From Favolaschia claudopus (Eukaryota > Basidiomycota > Agaricomycetes > Agaricales > Mycenaceae), in contig JAWWNJ010000032.1 of assembly GCA_037176885.1 (NCBI GenBank), forward strand, positions 1,364,001-1,428,000: a stretch of 64,000 nucleotides of DNA, given 5' to 3'. Each line of letters begins with the position of its first letter. Positions within the stretch are counted from its first letter, which is position 1. The notes beneath the pieces were generated by a model. The model had not been told where the DNA came from. It saw nothing but the letters and a program-made list of their open reading frames with translations, and made no database searches. The translations under genes were made by a program, and so were the position numbers. Of this stretch, positions 11,177 through 22,858 are shown in pieces.

Positions 11177-12506
11177 ATGGCCATCCGCATCTCCTCCCTC
11201 GTTCTCCTGCTCGGCGCAACATTGGTGGCGGCACAGTGCCCGCAAGTGCACGTTTTCGGCGCCCGCGAAACCACCGTCCCGCCGGGCTACGGTACAGCCG
11301 GGAGCGTCGTTTCGGCTATTCAGAGTGCGTTCCCTGGGGCGACGGCCGAGGCTATCACCTATCCTGCGTGTGGAGGGCAAGCGTAAGTAATTCCGCTTGC
11401 TAAGATTATCATTTCAATGTGTCTTGAGTTCTTACTTTTTTCTCTTTCTTTGCGAAATAGCTCCTGCGGTAGCGTCTCATACGCAAACTCCGTCATTCAG
11501 GGTGTCACCGCTGTGGCAAACCAAGTGAACTCGTTCAACACGCAATGCCCCAACACCGTCCTCGTTCTCGTTGGCTACTCTCAGGTGCGATTTCGTCTGC
11601 TGCTCTTTCAACGGCGGCTTGCGAGCCTGAAATAAATAATATAGGGTGGCCAAATTTTTGACGACGCGTACTGCGGAGGCGGCGACACCAACGAGGGTCT
11701 CTCAAGCACAGCCATCCCCATCTCAACGGCTGCGCAAAAGAAGATCGCTGCCGCCATCCTAATGGGTGATCCCCGTCACATCCCCGGCTTATCCTACAAC
11801 GTCGGTACCTGCCAAGCTTCCGGCGTACGTTGCTTTCATCCATTCTCATTCAAATCACTCCCGTAACTAACGCTGTCTGAATAAACTAAATAGTTTGCTC
11901 CCCGACCCTCCGGCTTCCAATGCCCCTACGCAGCCAATATCCAATCTTACTGCGACTCTGCCGATCCGTGAGTAATGACAATTTGAATAATTATAAGCTC
12001 ATCGATGCTTATGCTTCTAATGAAAGCTACTGCTGCAACGGAAGCGACGCAAATACGCACCAAGGATACGCCAACGAATACGGCTCCGTCGCACTCACCT
12101 TCGTCAAGAACAAGGTCAACGCAATGCTTAGCGGCACGGGCGGCGGGTCACCCCCCGTATCTTCCACTACGAGTGCGCCCGGCGGAGGCAGTACCGGGGG
12201 TGCTGGCGGTGGTGGAGGGACTGCTGCTCACTATGCCCAATGCGGAGGTAAATCACCTATAGTTCAACGGAGAGATCGTGTTTCTAACCCACTCGTGACT
12301 CAGGTATCGGCTATACCGGACGTACGTTAAAATTTGATACTACCTTGACCTCGTTGCAAATCCCAACTTATTTACGTCCCAAATTCCAGCCACTGTCTGT
12401 GCTTCGCCTTATACGTGCAAAGTCAGCAACGCCTATGTATGTTGCTTTTCCCTCACACTCAACGCCCCAAGACTCATCAATAACACAGTACTCCCAATGC
12501 CTATAA
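11177..12506 (+). CDS. Secreted acetylxylan esterase, CE5 family, with C-terminal CBM1
   Basis: Eight exons: 11177-11382, 11461-11584, 11645-11824, 11894-11967, 12027-12247, 12304-12321, 12390-12436 and 12489-12506. They total 888 bases, 295 residues. Residues 1-19 are a signal peptide (MAIRISSLVLLLGATLVAA). The CE5 alpha/beta-hydrolase domain follows, with the nucleophile Ser109 in GYSQGG, Asp194 in DPYCC and His206 in NTHQGY. After removal of 19 residues these fall at 90, 175 and 187, the triad positions I recall for acetylxylan esterase II. A Gly/Ser/Thr linker leads to a CBM1 (HYAQCGGIGYTG ... YYSQCL), a fungal cellulose-binding module. The enzyme should remove acetyl groups from xylan outside the cell while tethered to cellulose. 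Cutinase is the main alternative within CE5, but the sequence around GARETTVPPGYGTAGS favours the esterase. The CBM1 is split over four exons, including one of 18 bases. Confidence 0.95.
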
Positions 12507-12699
12507 CGCTGTAGCATGGTTGAAGTTATCCGCTGTACCTCGTAATCAACCGAAAATGCATTATCTTATCATAATTCCCGAGCATGTCCGAAAATTGCCT
12601 TTTCGAGCCTTTGGCGTTGAGTTCCCGTTATGGTAATCCCGACGTCACCACTCCCAAGATGACATCACGCCTCGTTTTTTCGCTGTCATTGAGCGCCAG

Positions 12700-12706
12700 T
12701 ATAAAT
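12700..12706 (+). promoter_or_regulatory. TATA-like box of the MARVEL gene
   Basis: TATAAAT is 93 bases upstream of the ATG at 12799, inside the 290-base gap after the esterase stop codon. Confidence 0.45.
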
Positions 12707-12798
12707 CCCTCACTAAAGGACGATAGCCCAGCTCCACTCTCATCCCGTTCACCACCCATATCTCAGACTCTCTCGCTCAGCGACAAACCTTCTCGAAA

Positions 12799-13521
12799 AT
12801 GGCAATGGATACACACATGAGACGCGGTCATCCCAGTGCGTTGATATTCAGTGAAAGCGGCCGAGGCCATCGAATCCTAACGGAAAAAAATTATAGTCAC
12901 TTTGGGACTCATGATTTTCTTCGGAATCATTGAGGTTAGTTTGCGAGTCCCATACGGCGTGCGGTCTGGCTGACATCGATTCATTGAAGCTATCCCTCTC
13001 CGCCTGGCTGACCTCGCAATTTAACAAACACAATAACAACCGAACCACCGACGAGCGGGATCGCGTACGATTCACATTATTCGCCTCAACATGGACCATC
13101 GCGTTCTCTGCTCTATTCATCATGCTCTTCGCCCATTCGCCAAATGGCTCTATGCTCACCAGTGTCCTATCGCATCTCGTATTGTAAGTCCCTGATTCAA
13201 AAGCGTATTCGATCCAATCATTGACGGCCAGTTCAGCCTCGGTCTCACCTGGATTGCATGGACAGCTGCAGCAGCTGCGGTGACCCAGATGCTCGGCGGG
13301 GGATTGAATTGCAAAACGCAGGATGTTTTTGTTTACTGCGACCAGTTGAATGCGTTGGAAGCTTTCGCTTGGGTAGAGTGGTGCGTATGTTATTCGCAGT
13401 TTACAATTCGAATACTAACCATCTTTCCAGGCTCCTCGTAACTTTTGCCATCCTTGTTGTTATCATCCGCGGTATCACTTCCGCACGGCGAGGAGATGGA
13501 GTTCGCGGGCATCTCGTATAA
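12799..13521 (+). CDS. MARVEL-domain four-helix membrane protein
   Basis: Five exons: 12799-12835, 12897-12934, 12990-13183, 13237-13380 and 13431-13521. They sum to 504 bases, exactly 167 residues plus stop, with every junction GT-AG. The protein begins MAMDTHMRRGHP and shows four hydrophobic segments at about 13-32, 52-73, 83-106 and 133-151. A short charged loop (TTDERDRVRF) follows helix 1 and a paired-Cys loop (NCKTQDVFVYC) precedes helix 4. The tail is TSARRGDGVRGHLV. This is the layout of the small fungal MARVEL proteins, thought to act in membrane apposition or vesicle trafficking. The exact role is unknown. Two other ATGs (12805 and 12817) lie in frame close behind, and the first was chosen. 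No sign of damage. Confidence 0.88.
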
Positions 13522-13728
13522 TTTCGATTCGCAACATTTTTCACGAACTTTGCATTCAATGTAACCACAGCCGTACTGTTATCCGCTCTAACATACCCAT
13601 TTCATGTAAAACCTTTACGAGCCAATGTAATTTACGATGAGCAGTTACAACGAGACATAACGGATATGCTGAGCCGGCCCTTTTCTGTAAGGGCGTCAGT
13701 TCAGTATGACCATCCACCGACAAACCAA

Positions 13729-16639
13729 TTACCGTCCGATTTCAACGTTCAACCCCTCCTCAGAATACTCCCATCCCCACTCTGGGCCTGCCGCACGAGG
13801 AATTGCCCGGAAAAGAGGATTCCCTGGCTGCTCCGACGCGGACCAATATCCATGCAATTCGCCGTCAGTTGCCGCGAGATTTTCGAAGTAGTGCAGAACG
13901 CCATCCGTCGCTCCTGTATCGACTAGAAGCTTGTCTCGATGCTCGACATTCTTGATGGTAAGATTAGTGTAGCCTTTGCTTTCCGAGGTCGAAAATACTG
14001 CTGTAGAGTGAACAGCAATGAAAATTTAATGAGAACGATTTCACGTACCGAGCATCATATCTGAAGGGTGAACGTTATATTTAGCCGCCAGAGCGAGAAG
14101 CTCTCCGCTCTGATGGAGATAGCGAAGGTACTTCCAAGACGCGTGGTAGTTCCACGAATTTCCCAACAGAGAAATTCTTTGCGCCCGCGAATAAACGTAT
14201 CTGATCCCCAAGCTATCTACTGGAATGCTTCCAATGCGCAAACTATGCCTAAACGTAGAGTAGTTCCGATTCAGCCAAGTGATCATGCGGTAATGAGCAT
14301 CAAATCCGGACCGCATTGTGGAGGCATCTAACGACTCTGAACTCCAAAACGTTTCGGATCCCGGTGGACGATACTGTTGTTCTGCGTATTCTGGGAATGT
14401 TGTGGTCACTGGTAGAGAGTCTCCCTGTTCCAACGACCATTGCCTGATTTCCTCCGCATAATTTGCAATTTTGCGGAACCGCGGGCGCTTTGGGTCATCT
14501 CCCGAAACCATGATTACAAGATCGCCAGGCATTATCGGAAGGATATCCCATAAATCCCAGATGGCGCATAGAGTTGATGAATGACGTTCCATGGAACCGA
14601 GCAAAGGATTGACACTATCGAGTGTCTCAGAGTATTCAATGTCGCTTTGCAGAACCTTGACTTCGCTGATCAGATTCTTGAACAAATGATCGAGACCGAC
14701 AAGTCGACGATCCTGATGATACGGAAAGTCCACCAGGAAGTGTATGAGGAAGCGGAAAATACGGGTCACAGTTGGGCCGGTCGCTCCTTGGGTGGGTCGT
14801 CAAATTGTATTCTATGAGGAATAAGGAACCAACCATGACAGCCGGCGACATAATTCGGTCGCAGTAAGGTTCCCATGATTGCCTATAACAATTGAATTGG
14901 CCTGAGCAAGAGCTCGATTTATAGTACCCTTAGACTACCTTGGTGATCAAACCTACAAAGACATCCCAACCATTGCTTGCGATCTTTGAAGGATTCGCGT
15001 TCGGATTATAGAGATGAGAGGGATCGAAATTGGCAAGTACGAAACTCGGAGTGTTCACCGCATTCGCATTGTTGAAACGAAGATAGACGTCGGCGGTCTG
15101 TCGATGAACAACCTGAGAATCGATTTGAAATCGGAAAATGAGATTGAATTACGTGAACTTTGCAGCCTCCGCTATCGCTTCCCAGTAATCCAGAAGCCAC
15201 GTTCTAGTGAACAGCAAATTGTTGTAAAATTCTGCGATAAATTAAGATAGGTCTCACCGAAAACTGCATAATCTGAAGCACGGGATCTATCAACGGCCTC
15301 CTCGAGTCAGAATAGTGGTGACCGACCATGGTCAATACGGCTAGGCTACATTTTTTGACGCCGTCTCGGCACTCTTTCTCAATGAAGTTTTGCACAGGAA
15401 TTCCGGGATCTGATATTACGAGTCAGAAGAGATAGCCTCGGCATCAAGGTTGGATCTTCACCTTGAAAGACGAGATGGAGCGAACATGCCGTTTCCTCCG
15501 ACTGCCCGATCACTTGCAGGTAGTGGGGCTGCCTAAGAAACGTTACAGCACAAACATCAATATAGCTTAATCAAAGCTAAATAGGGATTATGGTGATACC
15601 ATGCGTCCGAATCAAGCCATGCGTCGCGATCCGCCGCCTGAAAAGTATGAAGAAATAAGAACGAGTGGTTCAGACGATGAGCACGAACCCATTTTTTATT
15701 GTCCTTCCCGTACTTCTTGACAAGCACCTGTTTTCCGTTATACGCAGCAGACACTACACTTGGGTCTCCATCGAGTCGGGCAAAGTCACGCAGATCAAGT
15801 TCTTCCCGTCGTATGATTGAAAATTTGGCCGAAGCTGGCAAATGTGAACAGGGAGTGAACAGGGCAGTTACGGAACAATAATATGAAGTCGATTACTTTT
15901 CGCTTTGGCTTGGGCAGAAACTACAGCATCGAGGTGAATGAGCTAGATTGTGGCATATCAGAATCGGAAGGATACAGCAATGTTAATTCGAATACCATTT
16001 CAGGGATTCTAGTGTAGATTTTGATCGTGAGGGAAATCTGTGAATACGGCATCAGGTCGAAATAGAATGCTTCGATGATGGATCCCTTACCTGGAAGACT
16101 TGAAAAGCTTCATTAAGGATGTTCTTGCATCGGTTGATCTCATCCCTGTCGGAGAACCTTGCTATCACCCTACGGAGGATGCAAGGGCGGACAACGTAGG
16201 CGTGCAAAATCTTTTGCACGTCTTCCAGCTTCCTGTAATCAATGATACAAATAAATCTTCCGAGATTTGAATAAGGCCAGAACACACTTTTGGTATTTCT
16301 TGAGATCTTCAAGCATGTCTGGGGAAATATCGTCACTCTTTTTGTTCTTGAAAACCTCGATCAAAGAGTAGGTACGCTCGGCAGCATAGCCAGCGAGCTC
16401 AATCGCGTCTTTCCGATTCTTGGTAACCGTCTGAATGTCGACCATGAGCAACTCGTGTGTTACTCTGGCTAGTATAATATAGGACAAACCTCAGCGATGT
16501 CGATAATTTCCAGAGCTATCCCAGCGACGGATTTCAAGCACGGAACGCTGACAGCGCCATCGCCGAGGCAGGCGATGATCTTCAACAACGACTTGACCTG
16601 CTCAATGCCATTGCAAACGGTAAGGGCTTCGACTGGCAT
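13729..16639 (-). CDS. MLKL-NTD-like four-helix protein with kinase-lobe-like segment (gene A)
   Basis: Clear exons 1-3 are 16490-16639, 16288-16430 and 16091-16232 (145 residues). Later exons are only approximate (about 15590-15840, 15470-15540, 15000-15420, 14041-14769, 13729-13930). Exons 1-3 form an MLKL N-terminal-like helical bundle (CLGDGAVSVPCLKSVAGIAL ... YAAERTYSLIEVF ... DRDEINRCKNILNEAFQVFQ). Next comes a segment resembling a protein-kinase N-lobe: VVSAAYNGKQVLVKKY, where the Lys could stand for the ATP-contacting one, then HYLQVIGQSEETACSLHLVF. No HRD or DFG motif follows. Instead there is a helical region (IPVQNFIEKECRDGVKKC), a PGDLVIMV segment, and a C-terminus with LLGNSWNYHASWKYLRYL and a stop at 13729. 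The order bundle-pseudokinase recalls animal MLKL. In fungi such proteins are linked to regulated cell death or signalling, but no function is shown for this one. The start follows the conserved exon-1 pattern shared with the truncated paralogue at 8.4-9.0 kb. Confidence 0.72.
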
Positions 16640-17338
16640 GGCTCTGGTGGCGGGTATGTATCGAGAGGTGAGCGAACTCGAAAAGATTAAATACCTGGGG
16701 GCATTCCGCATTTACGCCATCATATTATGTACGAACCCCTCCTCGCGTTGCTGTTCTCCGAGCCAGGTCGAAAGCCTGATGAGGCAAAGAAATCAAGGGG
16801 GATAGAGTTACTATAATATGATAATACTCCACGGGAGAAACCGCGAGAAACAACTTTAGCATCAAATAGCTTCTCGAGTCACGACTTCTTGCTTCCGTCG
16901 CCAGAATCCGGAAGTTAATTAATATCGTTTTCCATAGCCTCCGATGGTGTTCCATAGGCAGGGTGAGCCTTGAGGCTCAAGTGGGGTGTCATCATTCGAA
17001 TGCGAGTCGGTGCCATTGAAGTCGCTGCGCCTGAACAAGGCAATTAGATAAGGGACAGCTTTGAGGCGACTCGCGCGAGGGCGAATCTCGGTGAATTGTA
17101 GGATGAACGTGCCCGACAGACACCTACTGAGCCGAGGAGCGTAAAAGAACTGTAGCCGACCAAGCCGAAGCATCAATAGGACTTGAAGCAGGGACAAGTC
17201 AGAACACACACAGCCCCTAGAGTATTTCGAAAGCCATTAGATCCAGGTGATGGTGAAAATTCTTCGTAGAGTAAAGATACAAAACTAACACACTATTTCT
17301 TGGTTCCTTGAATTTCTGAAGTCAAAAAAGATCGAAAT
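16640..17338. other. Intergenic, no gene recognised
   Basis: A minus-strand frame at 16919-17209 (96 codons) has no motif I recognise. The stretch lies between the 5' end of the MLKL-like gene and the 3' end of the LVIVD gene, and probably holds the promoter of the former. Confidence 0.4.
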
Positions 17339-19261
17339 TCAGGCCGAGCCATTATACTTCACGACAAACAGCCCGCGCTCAATCGAGTTGACGACGATGT
17401 ACCCGCTCGGGAAGTAAGGGTATACGCTCCAACTCCCGTAAAATTTGGCCTCTCCACCGACATCGTCGTCCTCAGGATGCACTAGACCAGGAATTAAGTA
17501 ATCAGCCTCAGACCGCAATAGCAAAGTCAGGGCGAAACAAGAACTTCGAAGTGGGGCATAGTTTCAAAATAATTTCACTCACCATCGAAGAAGGCAACTT
17601 CCTTGAAAGAGCCACCCGTGGGGTCTTGCGCGACGCTGCTGACGTCTACGATGCGCAGACCGCTCCCATAGTTGCTCTCGTAGGCCCAGCCGTTCTGCAT
17701 ATCGATCTGGGTTCAGCCGATAGAGCAATGCCAGGGTAATGGACGTACATGGACGTAGAGGTTATGATCGATAGATTTGACGGGCGAACTGTAATGCCCT
17801 GTGAGTACAGGTTTCTCGAGGTTTTTGATGTCCCAAATGTAGGTAACGGTGTGAGAGTTGTTCGCCCAACCGCTCTGCATGAGTTTATTATCGGTCTGAG
17901 CTCCCTTGAACGTGGGATGATGCAGCGAAGCTCACCTGGAAGACCTCGTCTAGCTCGTCGTCTAACAGCAGATACGACTGATCCTGCTCGTCGACGACCC
18001 AGCCTTGGTGGGAGTAGCTGACGCCATAGTATGCCGTCGTAGAAATGACGGAGGTGTCTTTGGGGTCGGTGATATTGTAGATGGTGAATGAATCCTCGTT
18101 GAAAGCGTAGCAAATATCGGTGCCGACCTAAACTCGTTATTGGATGAGAGCCAGCCCGCCTTCGATTGACAAAAGACTCGCATATTGGGTATGGGGTCCG
18201 TAATAAGTCAAACATTGCGCGCTGCAAAGAAAGAGGTCAAAAGAAGAGAAAGCTTTGTCAGAGTTTTGGGGCAAGATAGCAGCCTATTGACGCACTCATG
18301 TACATAGCCATCCTGACCAGCACATCCAGCGGTCGTGGGGTTGGTAGGGTCACTGACGTCGATCAAGATGAGGCCCGAAGCACACGAGCTACGAAGTTGA
18401 ATGAGCCATTGAAACGATGAGAATATTCTCAAGCTAGACTTGACTGACTGATTTCTCGGAATCGCACCGACAGCTGCAATGATGTTCTTATTTTCGTAGG
18501 CCACGATGTTGTGGGATGCACCGAGGGGAAGTTGATCGTAGTGAGCAGCCATGCCAGTTTCCAGACTGAATTCTTGCGGCGCAACCGCTAGCGAAGGGTC
18601 AAGAAGCTATATCCGCCTCTCAGACATTCATTTTCTGACTCACAACGGAATCTGCGCGTACCTTCGTCAAGTCAAAGACTTGCACTCCATGACCCAGAGC
18701 CTCGCTTCCAATATAAGCATAGTTCCCAATGACCTTGATATCTCTCCAGGTGCTATTGTCGGTTTGTGTCGGCAGGCGCCCGAGATACGAAACTTGACCT
18801 GTCGGCAGCACCTCGACGAACGCAGTACCGTCGCGCTGGCCAACCAAGGCGAATTCCCGCGTCCCATCTTCCTCGGTATGCGTCCACCCCCATATATCGT
18901 TTCCCATCTTAGTCTTGCTTCCCAAATCAGCGTGCGGAGTGAATGAGTAAAGGTCGAGGTTGTTGCACGAGTAGGTATTCCCCTCCTCAGTCCCAGCGTA
19001 TCCCCCAACACAGGGCGTATACTCTGTGATTGCGTGCAGATTCAGTAAAAGTGTATCCATGTTCGCCTCGATTTCCGCGATAGAGGTCTCCAGCATCTGC
19101 ATCATGAGCCCGTGGACCTCCCCGGAAGCATAAGCGTCGGGAGGTGCAAGCGGGACATGGATAAACGGATGCTCTTCTCCACGATTGAGGATTTCGTCGT
19201 TCGGTAGCCCCCATGCTAGGGCCGGCAGAAGACTGAGAAACTGCCAGGTAAGTCTCGTCAT
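17339..19261 (-). CDS. Secreted LVIVD-repeat (choice-of-anchor B type) protein
   Basis: The ATG is at 19261 and the stop at 17339. Exon 1 (18662-19261, 200 codons) begins with a signal peptide MTRLTWQFLSLLPALAWG and leads into CNNLDLYSF, NDIWGWTH and AYIGSEALGHGVQVFDLTK. The second exon starts at 18606 (LLDPSLAV). Further exons give LILIDVSDPTNPTTAGC, a DGYVHDAQCLTYYGP junction, CYAFNEDSFTIYNITDP, YGVSYSHQGWVVDE, WDIKNLEKPVLTGHY, GLRIVDVSS and the ending YIVVNSIERGLFVVKYNGSA. These are LVIVD-type beta-propeller-like repeats as in the choice-of-anchor B family, probably an extracellular or surface protein. Its ligand is unknown. Between AVGAIPRN and CASGLILID the frame stays open but a family-like splice is expected, and I could not place it cleanly. 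The gene otherwise looks intact. Confidence 0.85.
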
Positions 19262-19307
19262 TGTCGTCGAAGAGGGAGGGAAACGTCTTATCCTTATCGC
19301 ATGTCGA

Positions 19308-19314
19308 TTATATA
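19308..19314 (-). promoter_or_regulatory. TATA box of the LVIVD gene
   Basis: On the minus strand TATATAA lies 47-53 bases upstream of the ATG at 19261. Confidence 0.5.
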
Positions 19315-19532
19315 GCAGACATATGGTGCGCCGCAGTTTCCCGGACCATCATGAATAGGTACATCATGCGGGACGCCAAGGCGCAATAGCGGGAGAAAAT
19401 TTCGTGGGCATTGATTGCCGCGGCGAACTCAAAACCTTTTTTTTTTGTGCATAGAGCTTGACGGGGTTTACTTAGTTTAGCAATCATAGAGCGAGTTATT
19501 ACACATTAATCGAGAGTTAGCTATCTGAAATC

Positions 19533-22500
19533 CTATTGAAACCCGCCGAAACCATTATCCAACTCTTCCAGATATTGATTCCAGCCTTGCCAGCTTTCGT
19601 GATATCCATGAGATGTAATACGCACAGCACGAAAAACAAAAGGGACGCACTCATGGTCGGTCACCGAATGTCCTTGCCCAAAATGTCCGATTCCACTCGT
19701 TCCGTTGTCCAAGTTTGCTGTCAAATAATATAAAAAATGTGGGCCTTTGCGATTACAAAAGGCGTACCGTTGTACCCATCAGCTTGGAAAGCGTCCGATT
19801 GAGATTGTGAAGACAATCCGGAAGAGTCGAGCTCGAGAAGCCAGTTCCCGGGGTGGCGCAACGACGGACTAAAGGGATGATCGAAGCTCTGGACAGCCGG
19901 CCAATACAGCCTCGGCGCCGCCGAGCTCAGCTCGGAGCTCGCAGGCACACTAGCAACGCTTTGCTTCGGTGCAATTGAACGAACTGCCTTGGCGGAAGGC
20001 ACTGCGTCCGAAGCGTTAGTGTTAGTGTTAGAATTCCCTAGATTGAGCATCGTCGTGATTATGTCGTATTTCCTGCCGGCCAATCGCCACCTATATCTCC
20101 AGCTTCAAAAAGCTCGAATCCGCACTGGAATGGAAGAACCTACCGCTGTTCGTATAGCCGCAGCACGCGCGCGCAATTGCGCACATCCGCTATTGTGCGA
20201 TCGGCGGATGACGGCGTACCCGTCAATCGCGCGTTGACCATGAGAACGACAGCGCAGTCGAAGAGCACGATCTGTCCGTCGCTCAGATTAATAGTCAAGG
20301 GAACTCAGCTACGTACCACGACGTGAGCATTATGGAGAGGTCGTCCTTGGCGGGCTTGCACGTCCAAGAGATGTACGCATGAACGAGCAGCTGTTGCACA
20401 GATTGCGAGCGACGGGGAGTTAGTCTGTGTAAGCAGTCAGTCAAAACATCTGATCAAAACTGAAAAAGAGGGAGCATACATTTGACATTGTCTGTTTTCC
20501 AATCGACGGAATAAAGTGGCGGTGTAGTAAAATTTGCGCTATTCGAGACGCAGGATAAGCCCATATCACGATACCGAGATGGAACCTCACTTTGATAATA
20601 GAGGCAATGCCTAGCTCGTTTCCGTTAGAAAGCTACACAGTCTTCATTCAGAAGGGACGTACAACGCGGCAGATTGATTGAGTGCAATCTTGCGTTTGGA
20701 GGTCAGACAAAAAGAGAACATCATGACAAGCGGCCACAATTACACGATTCTGCTCCGAAGGATCCCACCGCACTAATCCGGAATCTTCAGTCTGATACGT
20801 TCGACACGCAAGAAGACACTCACGCTGCACCGGTAGCCCATCAATCCAGCTGTTGAGCGCGGAACTGCTGGGAGTTGGAATATCGATCATCGAGAGACAG
20901 CAAAGCGCTTACTCCAACTCAACGACCACATCTTGAGAACACGGTCGCCGGTCAGGGCCGTTCTGACAAAATTAGAATGAAATTTGTGGAGAAGATATTG
21001 ACTCACAACGATGTCTTGAACTCGACGAAAGATCGTCAATAACTGTATGTAGGCGGTCATGAAAGCCTCCTCAGGGTGAACTTCATCTGAAGTTGCTTTG
21101 TCAAAGGCCAGCGGCAGCTCGAGATCGAAGCTAGATATTCGAATATCAATAGACGGCGGAAACAGCTGTAAGGCGAAGACGCACTCGGCAGGCTGTATCG
21201 TACTAGAGACACCTCTGAATGTCGTCATGAGCGTATCCGAAGCAATGAGGAACCAAAAAGCGCGTTTGTATTGCTCTGCGGTTGCGGGATCCATGCCGAT
21301 GTATCCATCGCGCCGGTGAACCCCCGCAGCTTGAGCAAAACGGATGCCGATGTTTGCCCAGATCCAAAAGTCTGGGCTGAGACCGGAGCCCGCGAGAAAC
21401 TTTATCGATAGCTAGCAAGGATGATTCGTGAGATCGAACCAGCGAAAAGCGGGGGACGTGCGTACACAGATGAGCTGTAATTGATAAAGGGAATGCTGTC
21501 GTGAGAACGAGGGCGAAAGAAATTTCTGAGCCTGTTGTTTCGTCAAAAGTGGAACAAGGAACGGGTGTGTGTGAGTATGCTGGCCTGTCGAAAGAATTTC
21601 AGCCCTCGGCTGTGTTCTGAAGTGAAACCCTCTGGTAGCACTCGAGGGTCTTGCGATTGTCTACTGGCGATTGAGCACACAGCCAAAACTACAGCCCCAA
21701 AATGCGGATTGCGGAGATGCAGACCGTCCAAGACGGATTCACGAAAACTGCGTGAATGAAGGATTCCTGTGATCGAATTGATTTCTTCGAAGTATATGTC
21801 CACCAGGGAATCCAACAAGTCCGTCTCAGGGAAAGTTTGCTTTGGCTTGTCTGCTACTAGTAGTCTGGACCACTGCATCGAGTCCAAGTCAGTTTATGCG
21901 TCGCAGAACTTGCGGGTGGAGCTCACCGGCTGCGGAGTCCAGAATTCAGCCCGACGACCGCTAGGGGAGGGCAAGGTGTTCCCATGACCATGCAGATGTT
22001 CGAAAGCGGCCTGGAGGAATTGGTCACTGAGGCACAGTGGGAAGGAGCCACGGGCGATTGGCGGGACTGCTTGAGATCCAACTTGCAGATCTGCGAGATC
22101 CTCGTCAGAGGAGGGTTCGGAACCGTCCTCCGCAGGCGGCGTATCCGAGGAAGCTTTGACTACAGCACGCAGTTGGCGTCGCAAAGTACCAACAGCGTCT
22201 TCCAGTGCGCGCGCGTACTGAGCAACCTCAACTAAAATTTCGTGGACCATGTCGGGGTCGTTTGGACGAATGTAAGGGACGGAGGTTGAGAGAATTTTGG
22301 CTACATGTGACTGTGCAGACTTCCAATTGGGCGTGGAGAAGTTTCCCGAGCTCTATCCCACAGTGAACCAACCCAGTGAAGCACCAAATGGCATAAAACA
22401 CACCTTTTGAGCCGAGTGAGTGCATTCGGTTTTGAACGCGACACAATGGGAGCACGGCTCCCCCGGTTTCTCCGCACTGTCACCTGAGGTGACCATTCAA

Positions 22501-22662
22501 GAAGGTATTTGAGCTGTCTGACTGGCCAACTTACATCGAACTACCCAATGTCCATCGAATTAACAATTATATACTTATTTTTCTTTCTCCGCACTCACTT
22601 TTGCGTTTTCTACAAACGTCACATGATCCTCTCAGCCTCCTCCGTTTAGCGCTGTCGTGCAT
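19533..22662 (-). CDS. Zn(II)2Cys6 transcription factor with fungal-specific regulatory domain
   Basis: The start is ATG 22662 (MHDSAKRRRLRGSCDVCRK) and the stop is at 19533 (DNGFGGFQ). The N-terminal binuclear cluster reads CDVCRKRKSEC, an intron, then PCSHCVAFKTEC, so all six Cys are kept if the donor is the GTATAT at 22574. The earlier, stronger-looking GTGAGT donor would drop the third Cys. A coiled stretch follows (EILVEVAQYARALEDAVGTL), then an acidic linker. The fungal_trans-type helical domain is spread over many exons (LLDSLVDIYFEEINSITGIL, HFGAVVLAVCSIASRQS, ANIGIRFAQAAGVHRRDGY, AFWFLIASDTLMTTFRG). The last junction is ADGYN/ANLDNGTSGIGHFGQ. It should be a nuclear DNA-binding regulator. 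Targets cannot be read from the sequence. It is divergently placed to the F-box gene at 22.9 kb. Confidence 0.85.
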
Positions 22663-22858
22663 GGGGTACGAAGCAGACTTAGAACGAATACTCAGGAGTG
22701 TAGCCGAGGTGGGTGCTGGGAAAGCGCAGTTTGTTGATTTGTCTTTGTCATATTCTGATACCACGTGCAGTCACGCGCAACGTGATGTGACGACTTCACG
22801 TTCTCCCTTTACCACCAGTGGCACCACTCCAAACTTCGCAGTTGACTTTGCCTTGTGG

